Shown piece after piece: positions 10,016 to 23,039 of a stretch of 64,000 nt of DNA. Below the pieces are notes generated by a model that saw only the letters and a program-made list of their open reading frames with translations, made no database searches and had not been told where the DNA came from. The translations under genes were made by a program, and so were the position numbers. The DNA comes from Lithobates sylvaticus. Its lineage: Eukaryota; Chordata; Amphibia; Anura; Ranidae. Location: positions 440,784,522 through 440,848,521 of the forward strand of contig CM053028.1 of NCBI GenBank assembly GCA_028564925.1, given 5' to 3'. How positions within the stretch are numbered: position 1 is the first letter of the stretch; each line of letters begins with the position of its first letter.

Positions 10016-10983
10016 CTATACACTTTGTTATTGTTTCGTTTATCACCTGTACACTTCTCCTATAGGAAAATCTTGCATTTTAACTTTTTGTAAAAAAAAA
10101 AAAAAAACTATTTAAACAGAAATGGACATGCTCCTTGGTGGACCAGCAGAGGTTTGATCAGTGTATGGCCAGGTTTAGGATATATTCACAAAGGCTGCCG
10201 CCGATGCAAATCATTGGATCCTTGCTGGCGGAGCTAAACTCTGCATGCACACAATTAGTGTGAACAGCTGCAGCGGCTGTCAGATTTGTACCATGATCTA
10301 ATCAACGCCTGGCACCACTGCTGTTCATGTGCAACTGCTCTGACCAGCCCTGGATACAGACAGTTTGACGGTATTTCAAAAATATTTCTGGCCATACATA
10401 AACTGGCTGTAGCCAATTGTTATTTGCTTCAGTGCAAGTGTGCACCCCACTACTGTGTGTGTGCTGAGGTGCCAGATTGGTAGTGGCTTTCACCTTTTTA
10501 TCCTTTGCTGCTTTTCAATGCCGCAGTTGCATCTTCTGCAGCTACTTTGAAGCCACTCCTTGGCTACATATACTCTGATGGCTGCAGGTTTCCTAAAGGT
10601 GACAACTGCAGACCACACCTGTACAATGGGTATACCGTTTCCCTTTAACAGGAAGCCCCCGAACAAGGACCATCAATGCAGGGTCCTTGTTCAGGGTCTT
10701 TCTGATCAAGGATCCAGATGTCTGAGCCTGACCACAACTACCATCCATAACTGAAGTCATGCGCTCTGTGTACTACATGAAAAGCAGCGGCCGCTGCAAC
10801 AACCCCCCCCCCCCCCAATTACTTTAAATAAACCATGCGGCCGATGCCGATTGCATGTCCCAGTCATTGCTGGTACAAGAATCTGCTGATGCTTGCTGCT
10901 GGAATCCAGTGGCCGCAGCTACCTGGCCGTGTGAAAGAAGCCTTTTATGTCCCAAAACAAATTAAAGAGGACATAGTCTTATT
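10016..10983. other. repeat-derived, unassigned
   Basis: Contains a C run at 10802-10816 and a 'gtgtgaaagaagcctttta' end-like sequence at 10930-10948 that may pair with 'ttcacaaaggctgccgccg' near 10186, suggesting a decayed inverted-repeat element. There is no credible coding frame. Confidence 0.3.
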
Positions 10984-11270
10984 TTTTTTTATTTACCTAC
11001 TGGTAAGCCTATATCAAGGCTCGTCTGTAGGTACTGTGAATATCTCCTAAACTTACAGCTTAGGAGATATTCAGAGGGCATGCAGTCAATGTCACTGTGC
11101 CGGACCTTTAGAGCCTGTGCCGTAAACGGGGGCGGCCCCCTCGTGCATGCGCAGGAGTGACGTCATAGCGGCTCTAGTCACTCACACGCCGGAACCTCAG
11201 AACCTGGAACACATACACCGGGGAAGAAATCAGCTGTCTCAGGAGGGCTTCGTTCTAAGGTATTTCATGC
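10984..11270. repeat. dispersed repeat with 'aggagatattc' hairpin
   Basis: 'atatctcctaa' and 'ttaggagatat' form a hairpin at about 11039-11070. Downstream is a 'gcatgcgcaggagtgacgtc' block (11145-11164). The same hairpin arm and block recur in opposite orientation at 20060-20185. Confidence 0.5.
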
Positions 11271-11772
11271 CTTCGTCTTATAGGTTTTTTTTTTTCTGGG
11301 TTTACAACCTCATTAGCAAGGTACTTCGTTTTTTTGTTTTTTTTTTTGTCTGAAGTCTTTGTAGTTTGGACCTAAAACAGGCACACTTGTTCATATTATC
11401 ACTCCCCCTGCCAATCCCCATCTGAAAGAGTATGAAAAAGGAAATCACATTTTTAGACACTTGGCATGCAAGCTCACGTAAATTATGTAGAGCCGTTAGG
11501 GAACAGTGCCTCATGCTCTTGTGGTTTACCCTTTTTATTCAACTTTATTAAAACGACACAAGACAAGATTACATTTTTTTCTATGCACTGCAGCAGAGCT
11601 GTGGTTTGGCGACTTCACTTGAGCCTTTAGGTACACTGTAACCCACCTCAAGGCAGTAGGGAATACTCAATAAACGCCAATTGCTAATACCTACTTTTGG
11701 TGTCATGCGACAGGTTTTTTTAGACTAATGAAAAACAATTACCATTTCTTTAGAATTATGAGGAACTGTAAC
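11271..11772. other. unassigned sequence
   Basis: T-rich runs at 11285-11348, otherwise unremarkable. No gene is seen. Confidence 0.4.
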
Positions 11773-12042
11773 GGTTCACATATGTGTGAGCCGGTTTGCA
11801 GTGTGATTGCAAAGCTCAGTCTGATGCGATTTCATTCAGCCGTTCAGGTGTTATTCAAATGCGAATTGTAGTGTACGAGATTAGGAGTTGCACTTGAACC
11901 AGACTGAAATCGCATAGGACTTTTACAAATCGCACTGTGGCCAACCCGCACATATGTGAATGGGTTCCACAGAAAAGCCTTTTGGTTTACATGTCATTTG
12001 AAAACGCAGTTCAAAATGCATCCAACTTCACATATGTGAACC
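11773..12042. mobile_element. short inverted-repeat element ('ggttcacatatgtg' ends)
   Basis: Left 'ggttcacatatgtg' and right 'cacatatgtgaacc' are perfect 14-bp inverted ends on a 270-bp element. The interior is rich in 'gattgcaaa'- and 'aatcgca'-type motifs, as in related pieces at 17640-17935 and 62880-63190. No coding capacity. Confidence 0.6.
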
Positions 12043-12054
12043 AAAAGGGTCAGT

Positions 12055-12600
12055 TTTAAGCCCCATACACACACACACACACAATGAATATTGGGCATTC
12101 TAGGCCGATTCAATAGAAATCAGTCAACATTCGGCCCATGTGTACGGCAGCCAGTCTGATGGAATCTGGCTTCTGCCAAAGAGCAATGACTGAAAAAGAT
12201 CTGCTGATCGGCATCCGATCAGCACTCTCAGCCAATGGCTGAGAGCGCTGGCAGAGCATTCAGGCTCCCACTGAGCTATTGTCTTCTGATGGGGGGCAGC
12301 CCCCATCAGAACACAATAGCTTAGCAGGGAGATCGCTGTACTAACATCAGACTGATAGTACAGGATTTCCTCCCGACTCTTAATTTTTTTTGTTCAGCCC
12401 GCTGGGTTGAACGCAAGAAAGGCTTTAGGATCGGAGCATTTGCACAAGTACTCGTGCAAATGCTTAGTATAGGCCCGATACAAATATCAGGATCTGTGCA
12501 ATGCTACAAGGCACATAGAAAACAATGGTTTATTGTGTGCCCTGGGGTTGATCTGTACAGATCAAAGAAGCTTAACTGAACTGGTGGGAATGAGCCCTCA
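12055..12600. repeat. decayed 'gccccatacacac' repeat
   Basis: Starts 'agccccatacacacaca' like the ends of the MITEs at 24839 and 60413, with the CA motif expanded to a short CA repeat. The interior has mirror-related 'ggctgagagcgctgg' and 'atggctgagagcg' blocks. The right end is not clear. Confidence 0.35.
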
Positions 12601-13700
12601 CCTACCACCACTGTAAAGCCTGTGTAACATTTAACAAATTTTCACAACAAGCTTTGAAGAAACAATGTTTACTTGCTTGAGTAACCTAAATTAAAGGCTG
12701 TTACATCTGCATATGTTAGGCTAAATCAGCAGATGTTCCATAATTACTTTGCAAATAAAGATTTACAATTAAGAACAATTTAGCACAAGCACTGAGGCAG
12801 AGCTGCAATAAAACATTACTAAAAGATTCCACAACAGTTCACAGCCTCTCTTCACAAACGCATTGTGTACTTAACAGGAACAATACAATTTAAAGCAGTT
12901 AAAGAGAAGAAAAAAAAAAAAAAAACTAACGACTTTTCAGACTGGTGGGCTGACAGTTCAGAAAACATTAGTAGATAGTGTGTGGTTAAAGTGGACTTTT
13001 TTTCCCGGTCTGGAAAGAAGGGAAACAAAGTTTAAGACCCACTGGGTCATATTCCGCTTGAGATCTATAACGACGATTGGGAAATCGTATATAGGAATGG
13101 TGGAGTGTCCACCTTGGCTTGCGGTAATCCACCAACTACAAGTAAAGCTGTAAGAACTTTGATTTGTAGGCAGACTTGCTTAGAGAAGCAATGAGGAAGT
13201 GCTAGATGCAGAGACGCTGTACAGCGCACACGAGGGATCAGCGAGGATCAGTGTCACAGGCCACTGAGTTGGCAGGTGTGTATGTGCTGAGAAGGAGGTT
13301 CACACTCGGCATGGAGCAGTGGAAGGCTGGAGGTTAGTGATCAGCAGGGACAGGCCCCTCTGTACTGCCACCTCAGCACAGCCTGTATTACCGGTATGGG
13401 GGAGGGGACGATTTAAAGAGACAGAGCTCCCTGCCAGCTCAGCATACACTACACAGTGCTTTCCAGCCCAGATTAACCCTCTGGCTGCTTGAAAATCCAC
13501 TTAAAAAGCTGTTTAGCGAAAGTATATCCAATTGAAACTCAAACACAGCCAATTAAAACCTATCTGCATTCATCTTTTACAAGTCTGGTATTACGAAACT
13601 TGAAACAGGTTACCACCATATGCTAAACAGATTCATATGTGACCAAAACTTCTAGCAAAAAGTAAAGATCACATTAGGATTGTCGAAAATTCTCCAAGCC
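12601..13700. other. low-repeat sequence, no gene identified
   Basis: Mostly unique-looking sequence downstream (in minus-strand terms) of the poly(A) signal near 13.7 kb. It contains an A run at 12909-12924. No coding frame or RNA gene is recognised. Confidence 0.35.
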
Positions 13701-13727
13701 TCTTTTTTTATTTTTTTACAAAAGGTG

Positions 13728-13733
13728 TTTATT
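13728..13733 (-). terminator. AATAAA poly(A) signal, minus strand
   Basis: On the minus strand 'aatctaaataaacacctttt' contains a canonical AATAAA, followed about 20 bases later by a second AATAAA (13707-13712). Position and AT-rich upstream sequence fit a 3' end for a minus-strand transcript. AATAAA occurs by chance in AT-rich DNA, so the call is tentative. Confidence 0.35.
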
Positions 13734-14770
13734 TAGATTTTTGTAACATAAAAACAATAAAGACACCAAGCCGTCCTCTTAAATAAAACTTTTTCCAACC
13801 AAATCGCTGAAGTTTTACAATGTTAACCTTCAGATACATAGAATTCAGCTGGTATAAAAATGTTTTAATGTGACAAGATATTACACAAACTAAACGAAAA
13901 GTAAATCTGCTCCGTTTTACAGTCAGAAACCACAATAAAACGTATCCAATTATTGTTGCTTTTACTGCCCAATATGTAAATAGATTTCAATGTTGCTGTT
14001 TAAAATAAGCAAAAGTAAAAAACGCAAGTCTAAAAAAAAAAAAGGAAAAAAAATAAATAAAAAAAAAGGAAAGAAGCTTGCTTCTGTAACAGAAAGATTC
14101 CTTTGGTTGCTAGAATGCTTGGAATTATGGAATGCAAGCCGAAAGAGCAGTACTGCTGCATGAAAATGTCTTCATCATGGGGGTGGCTACCCAACGCTAC
14201 ACATGGGATTAGGACCAGCGCAGGGCAACAGGGTGCAGAGACAAAACTACTGTCAGCTCAATCTTGGCTGGTATTAGAAAGGCAACAAAGATATTCTGAA
14301 GGCAGATAATAGATTTTCAGAGATGATAAACTCTAGAGATAAAATGTTAAACACATTTTACAATATAAAATGTTGTTTAACAAAATGAGGCCTTCATGGT
14401 GATAATCTTACCCAAAAATCAATAACAAACAAGTTCTTCCTATACATACATTTGTCATTCTATAGGACGACAGGTAACTGAACATTATTCCAATATGGCT
14501 CATGATTACAAAGAGTGAACAGCAAGTATAGCAAGAAAAAAAGATGGACTTCCCACAAATAAATGCTCAACTCTGCCCAGCGATTGCTGCAGTAGTAAGG
14601 GGTCATCATCCACCGAAGAATCTTCAGAAAGCAACACTTGCGGGAATGTTCGATTCCTAGTCCCCTATTGAGACCAACTGCACTACAGTACAGGGTATAT
14701 ATCTGACAGCACACCACAGATCTTCATAATAAGTTTGAAAGTTTTTTTTTATTGACGTAAGGTCATATAG

Positions 14771-14881
14771 CAGAAGAGTGCAACTTTTTAAGCCACACAG
14801 GACCCATTCATCAGCCATGTGATTATCAACATATGCTCCAAAAAGGGGTCCTGCACAGCCCCGAAACGTTGCACTCTTCTG
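14771..14881. ncRNA. inverted pair of decayed hammerhead-like motifs
   Basis: Two copies of one sequence face each other. The 14-bp arms 'cagaagagtgcaac' (14771-14784) and 'gttgcactcttctg' (14868-14881) are perfect complements. The plus copy has stem II GGGG-tcctgcacag-CCCC followed by GAAAC (14845-14867), with its CTGATGA box mutated near 14836. The minus copy keeps CTGATGA (complement of 14808-14814) but its stem II and GAAA are decayed. Each copy preserves what the other lost, so a common hammerhead ancestor is likely. Poly-T and poly-A stretches lie outside the pair (14742-14751 and 14920-14929). Confidence 0.5.
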
Positions 14882-14937
14882 TTTGTGATGTGATCTTTCT
14901 TCAAATTTAAAAACAAAAAAAAAAAACGTTCAGACTT

Positions 14938-15120
14938 CAGCCCCTTTCACACGTGTGGGCAGCAGATCTGCCTGATCAGCTGAGCAGGCAGGTGACAGGT
15001 CCAGGTCTGCTCCCCATATGAAGGCGGGCGTAAACAGACATGTCCATTTACATCCGCCACTCCATAGAGGGCAATGGATGATCTGATTGGGTCCGCCTAA
15101 AAAAAACTAACAGGTGGACC
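14938..15120. repeat. partial MITE, 'cagcccctttcac' family
   Basis: Left end 'agcccctttcacacgtgtgg' with interior 'ctgattgggtccgcct', as in 6349-6726 and 7505-7672. The right end is missing or degraded. Confidence 0.5.
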
Positions 15121-17140
15121 TGCTCAGCCCACCCATGCCAAATTTGGGCTTTATTCCAAAGATCCAGGGTGCGCTAGCAAATATTTACACTGTACTATGC
15201 ACGTTCCAGTCTCCAGCTAGCATTTGCTGCAGCACTCAAAACTTTAGAGCCAATTCCAGGAACATGTATGATAAAAATATGGACATTCAACGTCAGGACA
15301 CAGTAGTGTAGTGTAAGGACCAGAGAATTGAACCACTGAAAGGGATTCTGGGTGGGGGTAGTGTGGGCTGGATGGGAGACCAAGAATCTGACAATTCTGT
15401 ACAGTCAGTATCTGAAGACTCTTCAGCGGTTTGTTTAGCAGGAAGTCCAAAATAAGGAGGATACGATTCATATTGATAAACATAAAATAATAACTTTGAA
15501 AAACAGAAAATCTAGGCAACACACACAATTAGTCCAAATCATTTCATCCAGCATGAAATTTTTAGAGCTCAACTAGACAGTAGTCAAATACACCTATAAA
15601 TGAAAGCAAATGTGTCGGGTGACTCCTGACACCCTTCTGAAGATGTAGATTGCCTGGCTGTGTTCGGTTGTCCCCGATCTAAAACCCCTAGTACACAGAT
15701 CAGGAAGTCAGAAGTGCGCATCTGTAGATTTCCCAGTTCTGTGATATAAAGTATAAAGGTAAGAAGATTGGCATGACAGCCAGGCCTCCAAGTATTTTCA
15801 GCTAAGTAAACTTTGGCAGCCTATGTGTCATGACGGGTTTCCTTTGAACTGGGTTAATGTTATTGACCATTTACTTTTTGACGTAAAGTGAAAGTAACAG
15901 GTCTGAGATAGCAGGCTACTCTCCTTGTCCATCTGTTGCAGGGCTCAACACTTGGACAGCCAATCATTAGACCCAATAACTGTCACATGGGGGAGTGGCT
16001 TATTCCTCTGTAAGCTTTAACCAAGCACAACTTGGGAACTTACACAGGGCTTTTTTTCAGGAATCCAGTGATTGAACAAGACAGTAGTGCAGCGTGGGTA
16101 ATATAGCATGAGCAGTAAAGGTGCTGGGCTAACAAGTGAACCTGTGCCTTAATAATCAAAGCAAAATGTCCCTTCAGAAGTACCCGTTAGGATGAACTGT
16201 TTCTGGTTCCTAAATTCTATATCCTGACAATCGTAAACTCTTAACCCTGCATATGGTCATAAATCAAACTTCATGAGGAAAATTGGGGTGAATTGAATAT
16301 ATACTTAAAAAAAAAAAAAAAAATGGGAGCTACCTTTCTAAAATAAAACTCATTTAAAAACCGACAGATGGAAGGAAACTCAAGAAGCAAACCATGAGAA
16401 ATCAGATACATTTTCTGCAACGTGCTTACAAGTCACAGGGGAAAAGTCCCAGAGTTCACATATTTAAGAAGTCCGGTGCTAGGTTCACTAGCAGAGATTG
16501 CAACACAGACTTGTCCCTGGGAGCTGGATTAGGAGGATTTCACCTCCCCCTCCTCTAGCTCTGCATACCCCTCCCACCCCAGGCCTCTTTCTATGCCAAC
16601 GTCACCACTTCAGGCTCAGGTTGAATCTCTGCTTCCAGTTAGGTATTGAGTGAAACACTAAGGTAGCACACAGCAAAAACCCACTGGGAATAAAAAAAAT
16701 GTAAAATGAAAAAATAAAACTTTACAAAGTTACATACAATTCTGAACTTCGCCATTCACAGTTGTCAGCAATAGACTGCCTCCAACAATGAGCCAGAGAA
16801 TATAGGCCATACAAAAACACTGAACATTATATTGACTGAATATCACATCAATATTGTCATTCAGCTGAGTAGATACCAACAGCTTCACAGCTACCATAAA
16901 GCCCATATGCAACCTGACCGTCTTTATACATGGTTAAAAAAAAGACAATGAGCAGAGGAGGCTTTCATCTCCTCTAATGACTACATACTGGAGGACCAAG
17001 GCAAAGTCATAAAACCGTACGCCACAGCTTCACTAGGCTACCCAACGCCTATGAATTTAAGCACAAAGTAATGTGCAATACTGTCACCGCTCTTTAATGG
17101 ATTTTGCATTCTAGTTAAGTAGTGTGTGGGGAAATTTTTT
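15121..17140. other. low-repeat, UTR-like sequence
   Basis: AT-rich with one A run at 16304-16322. No inverted-repeat element or coding domain is recognised. It lies inside the putative minus-strand transcription unit. Confidence 0.35.
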
Positions 17141-17248
<108 letters not shown>

Positions 17249-17486
17249 GCTCTGCTTTGTGCAACACAAGATCTGAATCAAGCAGAGAAAGCTGCATTAA
17301 AAATATAGAAAGGCAATAAAAATGGTGCTGCACTATCCCTTAAAATAAATTGCACAAGCTGCATAAAACTGAAGTCTAAATCATAACAATTTACAATCAA
17401 TGGGCTACATAACCATATGGTTTTGTAACCCATTGATTGTGGATTGTTTTGATATAGACACGTTGCACACTTCAGCTTTATGAAAG

Positions 17487-17513
17487 AGTGTGTGTGTGTG
17501 TGTGTGTGTGTGT
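17487..17513. repeat. (GT)n microsatellite
   Basis: About 13 GT units with no interruption. Confidence 0.9.
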
Positions 17514-17629
17514 TTGATTTACTAGCCACTTGAAAGGCCAGGATTAGAACCAGGCTGGTTTGCTGACAGATCACCGACTACTATGAAGAATAAAAAAAAT
17601 GCAGCAAAACTACTTTCACAGAAGACATT

Positions 17630-17940
17630 ATGCTAGTGCAGCTTCGACTGCGATTTTGTAGTGCGTTTTTGACTATTTCATTCATACTTCAGTCATTTTA
17701 TAGATGCAGGATACTGGCAAAAACTGCCACAAATGCATACACATGCATTTTAAGTGCTTTTCTATTGAAGTCTAAGGGGACAAAAATCATGCTGCAATTG
17801 CACCAAAGTAGCACACAAAAACGCACTGCGCTGCATTGATGTGAACAGGCACCACTGAAAATGATGTAATTTCCATTGTCCTGCGATTCTGCGGGACTGC
17901 AGTCCCATCTGAAATCACACTAGTGTGAACTGGGCCTAAA
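17630..17940. repeat. MITE-like fragment
   Basis: The right end 'cacactagtgtgaactgggc' and internal 'gattctgcgggactgcag' match the style of the 'ggttcacac' family at 11773-12042. The left end is not resolved. Confidence 0.4.
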
Positions 17941-18439
17941 GGATCGGGACGTCCCAAGCTGAGATGTCATGTTTTTGTAGGAAAGCAGAATTAACCAACA
18001 CCTTCCTGGCCTTTGCACATCCTGCAATAATCACACTGCAGCTTCCACGAGAAATAAGTAGATGGGGAGGGGACAAGTAATGGTGCACAAGATCGTAAAA
18101 AGAAATAAAGGGAGGACAGCAGGTGTCAATCACCTGCATCCATCCAAACCTGAAGGATGAGTTCTGGGTGGACTAACCCTAAACATATAAATAGATGTAG
18201 AAGTGTCATGTCTGCTATGGTTGTGTAGATCATCCGAGTTAAATGGGACCCATGTAGAGATAGCCGGAGTACATTGATCATCCTACAACATAGGAGGGCT
18301 GGCTGCAAGTTGTGATATAGATGGGAGAAGCTATGATGGAGATCAGGTGATCGTAGTGCAGAGGACAGGGATCACCAAAGGAGAAGGACAGGGATCACAC
18401 AGCTGCCATACAGAAGATGAGGGATCGTATACTGCCCTC

Positions 18440-18830
18440 CATACCCCAATGACAAGTGCTCCAGTGTACACGCAGTCCAGCCTTGTGTTTACTCCACGTA
18501 GGCAGCAGCACCCACCTCCCTCCCTCTCTACTACACACTTCCGCTGGCTGCTCCCACTACTCATACCATCCACCGGCCGCCACTGCAACACTCCCAGCCC
18601 CCACCTTCCCCTGAAACCGTCCTCCCCGACACCCTTTACACTCACTCCGCGTCCCGATCCGCTGACTGCCGGGGAAAGCTGCGGCCGTCTCGTCCACCTT
18701 TTATATAGAATACGGTCCGGCCTATCAGCTAACGGAACGTCATCTGCCGCGACACGTCAGCCTGAGGATGGGGCTGGGGAATGCAGGGAGAGAAGGAAGC
18801 GGAAACGGATGTGCCCTGACAGGAAATAGA
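18440..18830. promoter_or_regulatory. CpG-rich promoter-like region with TATA and CRE half-sites
   Basis: CpG-rich in an otherwise AT-rich setting. On the minus strand TATATAAAAGG (18697-18707) is preceded, about 30 and 47 bases upstream, by two TGACGT half-sites (complements of 18737-18742 and 18754-18759) and a GATA-like site. This is the order CRE-CRE-TATA of cAMP-responsive promoters, predicting a start near 18670 running leftward. No translation product downstream is recognised, and the long frames on both strands here look like CpG-island artefacts. Confidence 0.45.
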
Positions 18831-19004
18831 TTCTTTTTTTTTTTACTGCTGAAACTTTAATAACGTGTGCAATGGTGACACGTTGTACTGTATGGGCAGG
18901 GAGAAAGGTACAGATGGGATTCAGAAGGGTTAGAGGTCACAGCAAGAAGTTTGTATAGTATTGGATATGACAAAACAAATTATTATTATTTTTTTTAACT
19001 ACTT

Positions 19005-19640
19005 GAACTCCCTAAGGTTTACCCCCCCTTCATGACCAGGCCATTTTTTGTGATACGGCACTGCACTACTTTAACTGACAATTGCGCGGTCGTGCGACGC
19101 TGTACCCAAATAAAATTGATGTCCTTTTTTTCCCCCCACCAATAGCTTTTTTTGGTGGTATTTGATCACCACTGCATTTTATTTGTTTGCGTTATAAACT
19201 TTTTTACAATATATATTTTTTACTTTCTGCTAAAAAAAACATCCAATAAAAAAAAATTGGAGAATCAAATTTCTAAATAAAATTTAGGCCAATATGTATT
19301 CTACATATTTTTGGTAAAAAAAAAATCCCAGTAAGCATATATTGATTGGTTTGCACAAAAGTTATAGCGTTTACAAATTAGGGGATATATTTTTTTTTTT
19401 ATGTTATTTTATTACCAATAATGGCGGCAATCAGAGACTTATACCAGGACTGCAATATTGTGGTGGACATTCTGACAATAACCAATACTTTTGACACTTT
19501 TTGGGAACCAGTGACACTAATACAGTGATCAGTGCTAAAAATATGCACTGTCACTGTACTAATAACACTGGCCGGGAAGGTGTTAAAAAGGAAATAAACA
19601 CTTGTAGCGGTGATACTTTTACAAGGTGTCAGCTATGTTT
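19005..19640. repeat. abundant frog dispersed repeat
   Basis: Contains 'gaccaggccattttttgtga', 'gacaattgcgcggtcgtgcg' and 'caatcagagacttataccag'. I recognise this wording as a very common interspersed repeat in ranid frog sequence (memory, not a search). It is non-coding. The ends are not determined. Confidence 0.5.
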
Positions 19641-19839
19641 GTAAATTTAGTTTTTTCCTCAGAACAGTAGTGGGGTTCTGAGGGTTAATTGTGCAGGTTA
19701 ACTTTGGCATCAGTTTGGCTGGGCTGTACTAGGGTTCTGCCTGATCATGGGTACAGTGAGGTACACATGACAGGCCCAGAACCAGGCCTGGTTGGATGTT
19801 TTGAGTATCAGCATTCCCCAGAGCCAATCAGTGGGTGCG

Positions 19840-20190
19840 CCTGGCCCACTTAAGGTGCTGAAGTTACGTGTTCAGGGTTCGGCCATAGCTGCCTGTTCCT
19901 GGACCGGGGTAGCCCCGCGAGGGGTCCCGGGCCCGGGAGCATTTGCCGTCCCGCAACATCAGTTTGACTAACCCCACAGACGTGCTTGGTCAGGGGCAAG
20001 GATCCATGTGCTCCCTCTGTGTTTCTTCCGGGTTCGTGGGCTCTGGTGCTGTGAGTGTCCAGAGCCCCGATGACGTCACTCCTGCGCATGCATGCAGGAG
20101 CCCTCGGTTCCAGCAAGAAGCAGCTGCATGGAGGGGGAAGATCTCCTAAATGATGTACGTTTAGAGATATTCATTGTACCTACAGGTCAT
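19840..20190. repeat. dispersed repeat, inverted copy of the 'gtgacgtcat' family
   Basis: 'gatgacgtcactcctgcgca' (20069-20088) is the reverse complement of the block at 11145-11170. It is followed by 'atctcctaaatg' and 'attgtacctacagg', the hairpin parts seen at 3995-4046 and 11039-11070. Confidence 0.5.
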
Positions 20191-20373
20191 GCATTTTGCA
20201 TTTCATTTTCTCTTCAAACACACTGTAAACACCCGGTACATTGCTGGTTGCTAAGGAGAGGGCCGGAAAGCCGGCCACCGCATCCTTAACAACTGATGAG
20301 TCATCAGCTGTCAGCAGAGTTCTTCTCTGACAGCTAAATATAAATAAATAAAATTTGCCAGCCAAAAAAAAAA

Positions 20374-21135
20374 TCTTAAAAAAAACGGCGTGGGTTCCCC
20401 CCCAAAATCCATACCAGACCCTTATCCGAGCATGCAGCTCGGAAGGTCAGGAAAGGGAGGGGATGAGCGTGCTGAACCATACCAGGCCTCATGCCTTCAT
20501 AGTGGGGGGATGGGTGTTTTGCTGGCAATGTTTTTTTCATTCAGCTGTCAGTGCCGACAACCAGCGGCCAGGATTGTTGGGAAAAGGGCCTTGTCCCCAT
20601 CAACATGGGGGCAAGGTGCTTTGGGGGGGGGGGGGGCTCTGCACCCATCCCCCCCATGTTGAAGGCATGTGGCCTGGTATGCAAAAGAATTGCCGACAAA
20701 AAGGGCATGCGGTCTGGTAAACAAAAGAATTAACGGCAAAAAAAAAAAATGTTATAATAAAAATAAAAAAACGGCGTGGGGCCCTCCCCAAGGTCCATAC
20801 CAGGCCCTTCGGGTCTGGTATGAATTTGGAGAGGACAACCCCATGGCAAAAAAAAAAAAAAAGGGCATGGGTTCCCCCCTAAAATCCATACCAGACCCTT
20901 ATTCGAACATGTAGCCCGGCAGGTCAGGAAAGGAAGGGGATGAGCAAGCCAAGCGCCCCCCCCCTCCTCCTGAACCACACAAGGCCACATGCCCTCAACA
21001 TGGGGACAAGGGCCTCCTCCAGACAACCCTGGGCGGTGGTTGTGGGAGTCTGTGGGCAGGGGGCTTATTGGAATCTGGAAGAATTAGAAAGGGGGCCCTC
21101 GGATCCTGCCCTCCCCCCCTCCTATGTAAATGAGT
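20374..21135. repeat. tandem 'acggcgtggg' module array
   Basis: The module opening with an A-run, 'acggcgtggg', then 'aaaatccataccagaccctt' occurs at about 20380, 20767 (variant) and 20855 (variant). Each continues to 'aggaaaggnaggggatgagc'. The same module forms the inverted arms of the foldback element at 37.3-39.0 kb. Frames across it are not coding. Confidence 0.7.
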
Positions 21136-21276
21136 ATGGGGTACATTAAGAAAAAAAAACGAAGTGTAGTGCCGCTGACATCGGTCGTTTACCACGGAAT
21201 TTGTGAAGCCTTTTGTCCCCTAGGGCACACATCAAGTCAGTGGAAAACAAAATTGGGATCTTGCTGAGTACATATA

Positions 21277-21491
21277 CAGTGGTGTGAAAAAGTGTTTGCC
21301 CCCTTCCTCATTTCCTGTTCCTTTGCATGTTTGTCACACTTAAGTGTTTCGGAACATCAAACCAATTTAAACAATAGTCAAGGACAACACAAGTAAACAC
21401 AAAATGCAATTTGTAAATGAAGGTGTTTATTATTAAAGGTGAAAAAAAATCCAAACCATCATGGCCCTGTGTGAAAAAGTGATTGCCCCCC
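21277..21491 (+). repeat. left terminal inverted repeat of Tc1
   Basis: Complement of 22685-22899 over 215 bp, with no mismatch seen by eye. It contains two copies of a 'gtgtgaaaaagtg' direct repeat, at about 21283 and 21470. Confidence 0.9.
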
Positions 21492-21655
21492 TTGTTAAAA
21501 CATACTATAACTGTGGTTGTCCACACCTGAGTTCAATTTCTCTAGCCACACCCAGGCCTGATTATTGCCACACCTGTTCACAATCAAGGCATCACTTAAA
21601 TAGGAGCTGCTTGACACAGTAAGGTCCACCAGAAGATCCTTAAAAGCTACACATC

Positions 21656-22679
<1,024 letters not shown>

Positions 22680-22684
22680 GTTTA

Positions 22685-22899
22685 GGGGGGCAATCACTTT
22701 TTCACACAGGGCCATGATGGTTTGGATTTTTTTTCACCTTTAATAATAAACACCTTCATTTACAAATTGCATTTTGTGTTTACTTGTGTTGTCCTTGACT
22801 ATTGTTTAAATTGGTTTGATGTTCCGAAACACTTAAGTGTGACAAACATGCAAAGGAACAGGAAATGAGGAAGGGGGCAAACACTTTTTCACACCACTG
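22685..22899 (-). repeat. right terminal inverted repeat of Tc1
   Basis: Mirror of the left repeat with the same direct-repeat pair ('cactttttcacac' at about 22694 and 22882). Confidence 0.9.
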
Positions 22900-23039
22900 T
22901 AATAGTGAGCACAATCTGGTCCAGGACTCCCAGAGATCAGGAACAGCAGCAGATGATATCTATGTCCCCAGCCTGTGGTACTACAACAGCCTGCATCTTC
23001 TGTCAGACCAGACTGAAGCCATGCAATCACTTTCGACTC

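Noticed and set aside
13014-13160. Possible small structured RNA gene
   Set aside because: Short self-complementary pieces are present, but no tRNA boxes, snRNA motifs or convincing cloverleaf could be made.
18343-18829. Long frames on both strands near 18.5 kb (up to 160 codons)
   Set aside because: GC-rich promoter-like DNA has few stops. The frames overlap on opposite strands, show no domain, and the minus-strand one lacks an ATG start.
20294-20310. CTGATGAGTCATCAG as another hammerhead core
   Set aside because: It is a simple palindrome without a stem II/GAAA block or a partner stem I.
22833-23030. Minus-strand frame beside the Tc1 element
   Set aside because: It is the antisense of the Tc1 terminal repeat and of the plus-strand MADF exon, which aligns much better.
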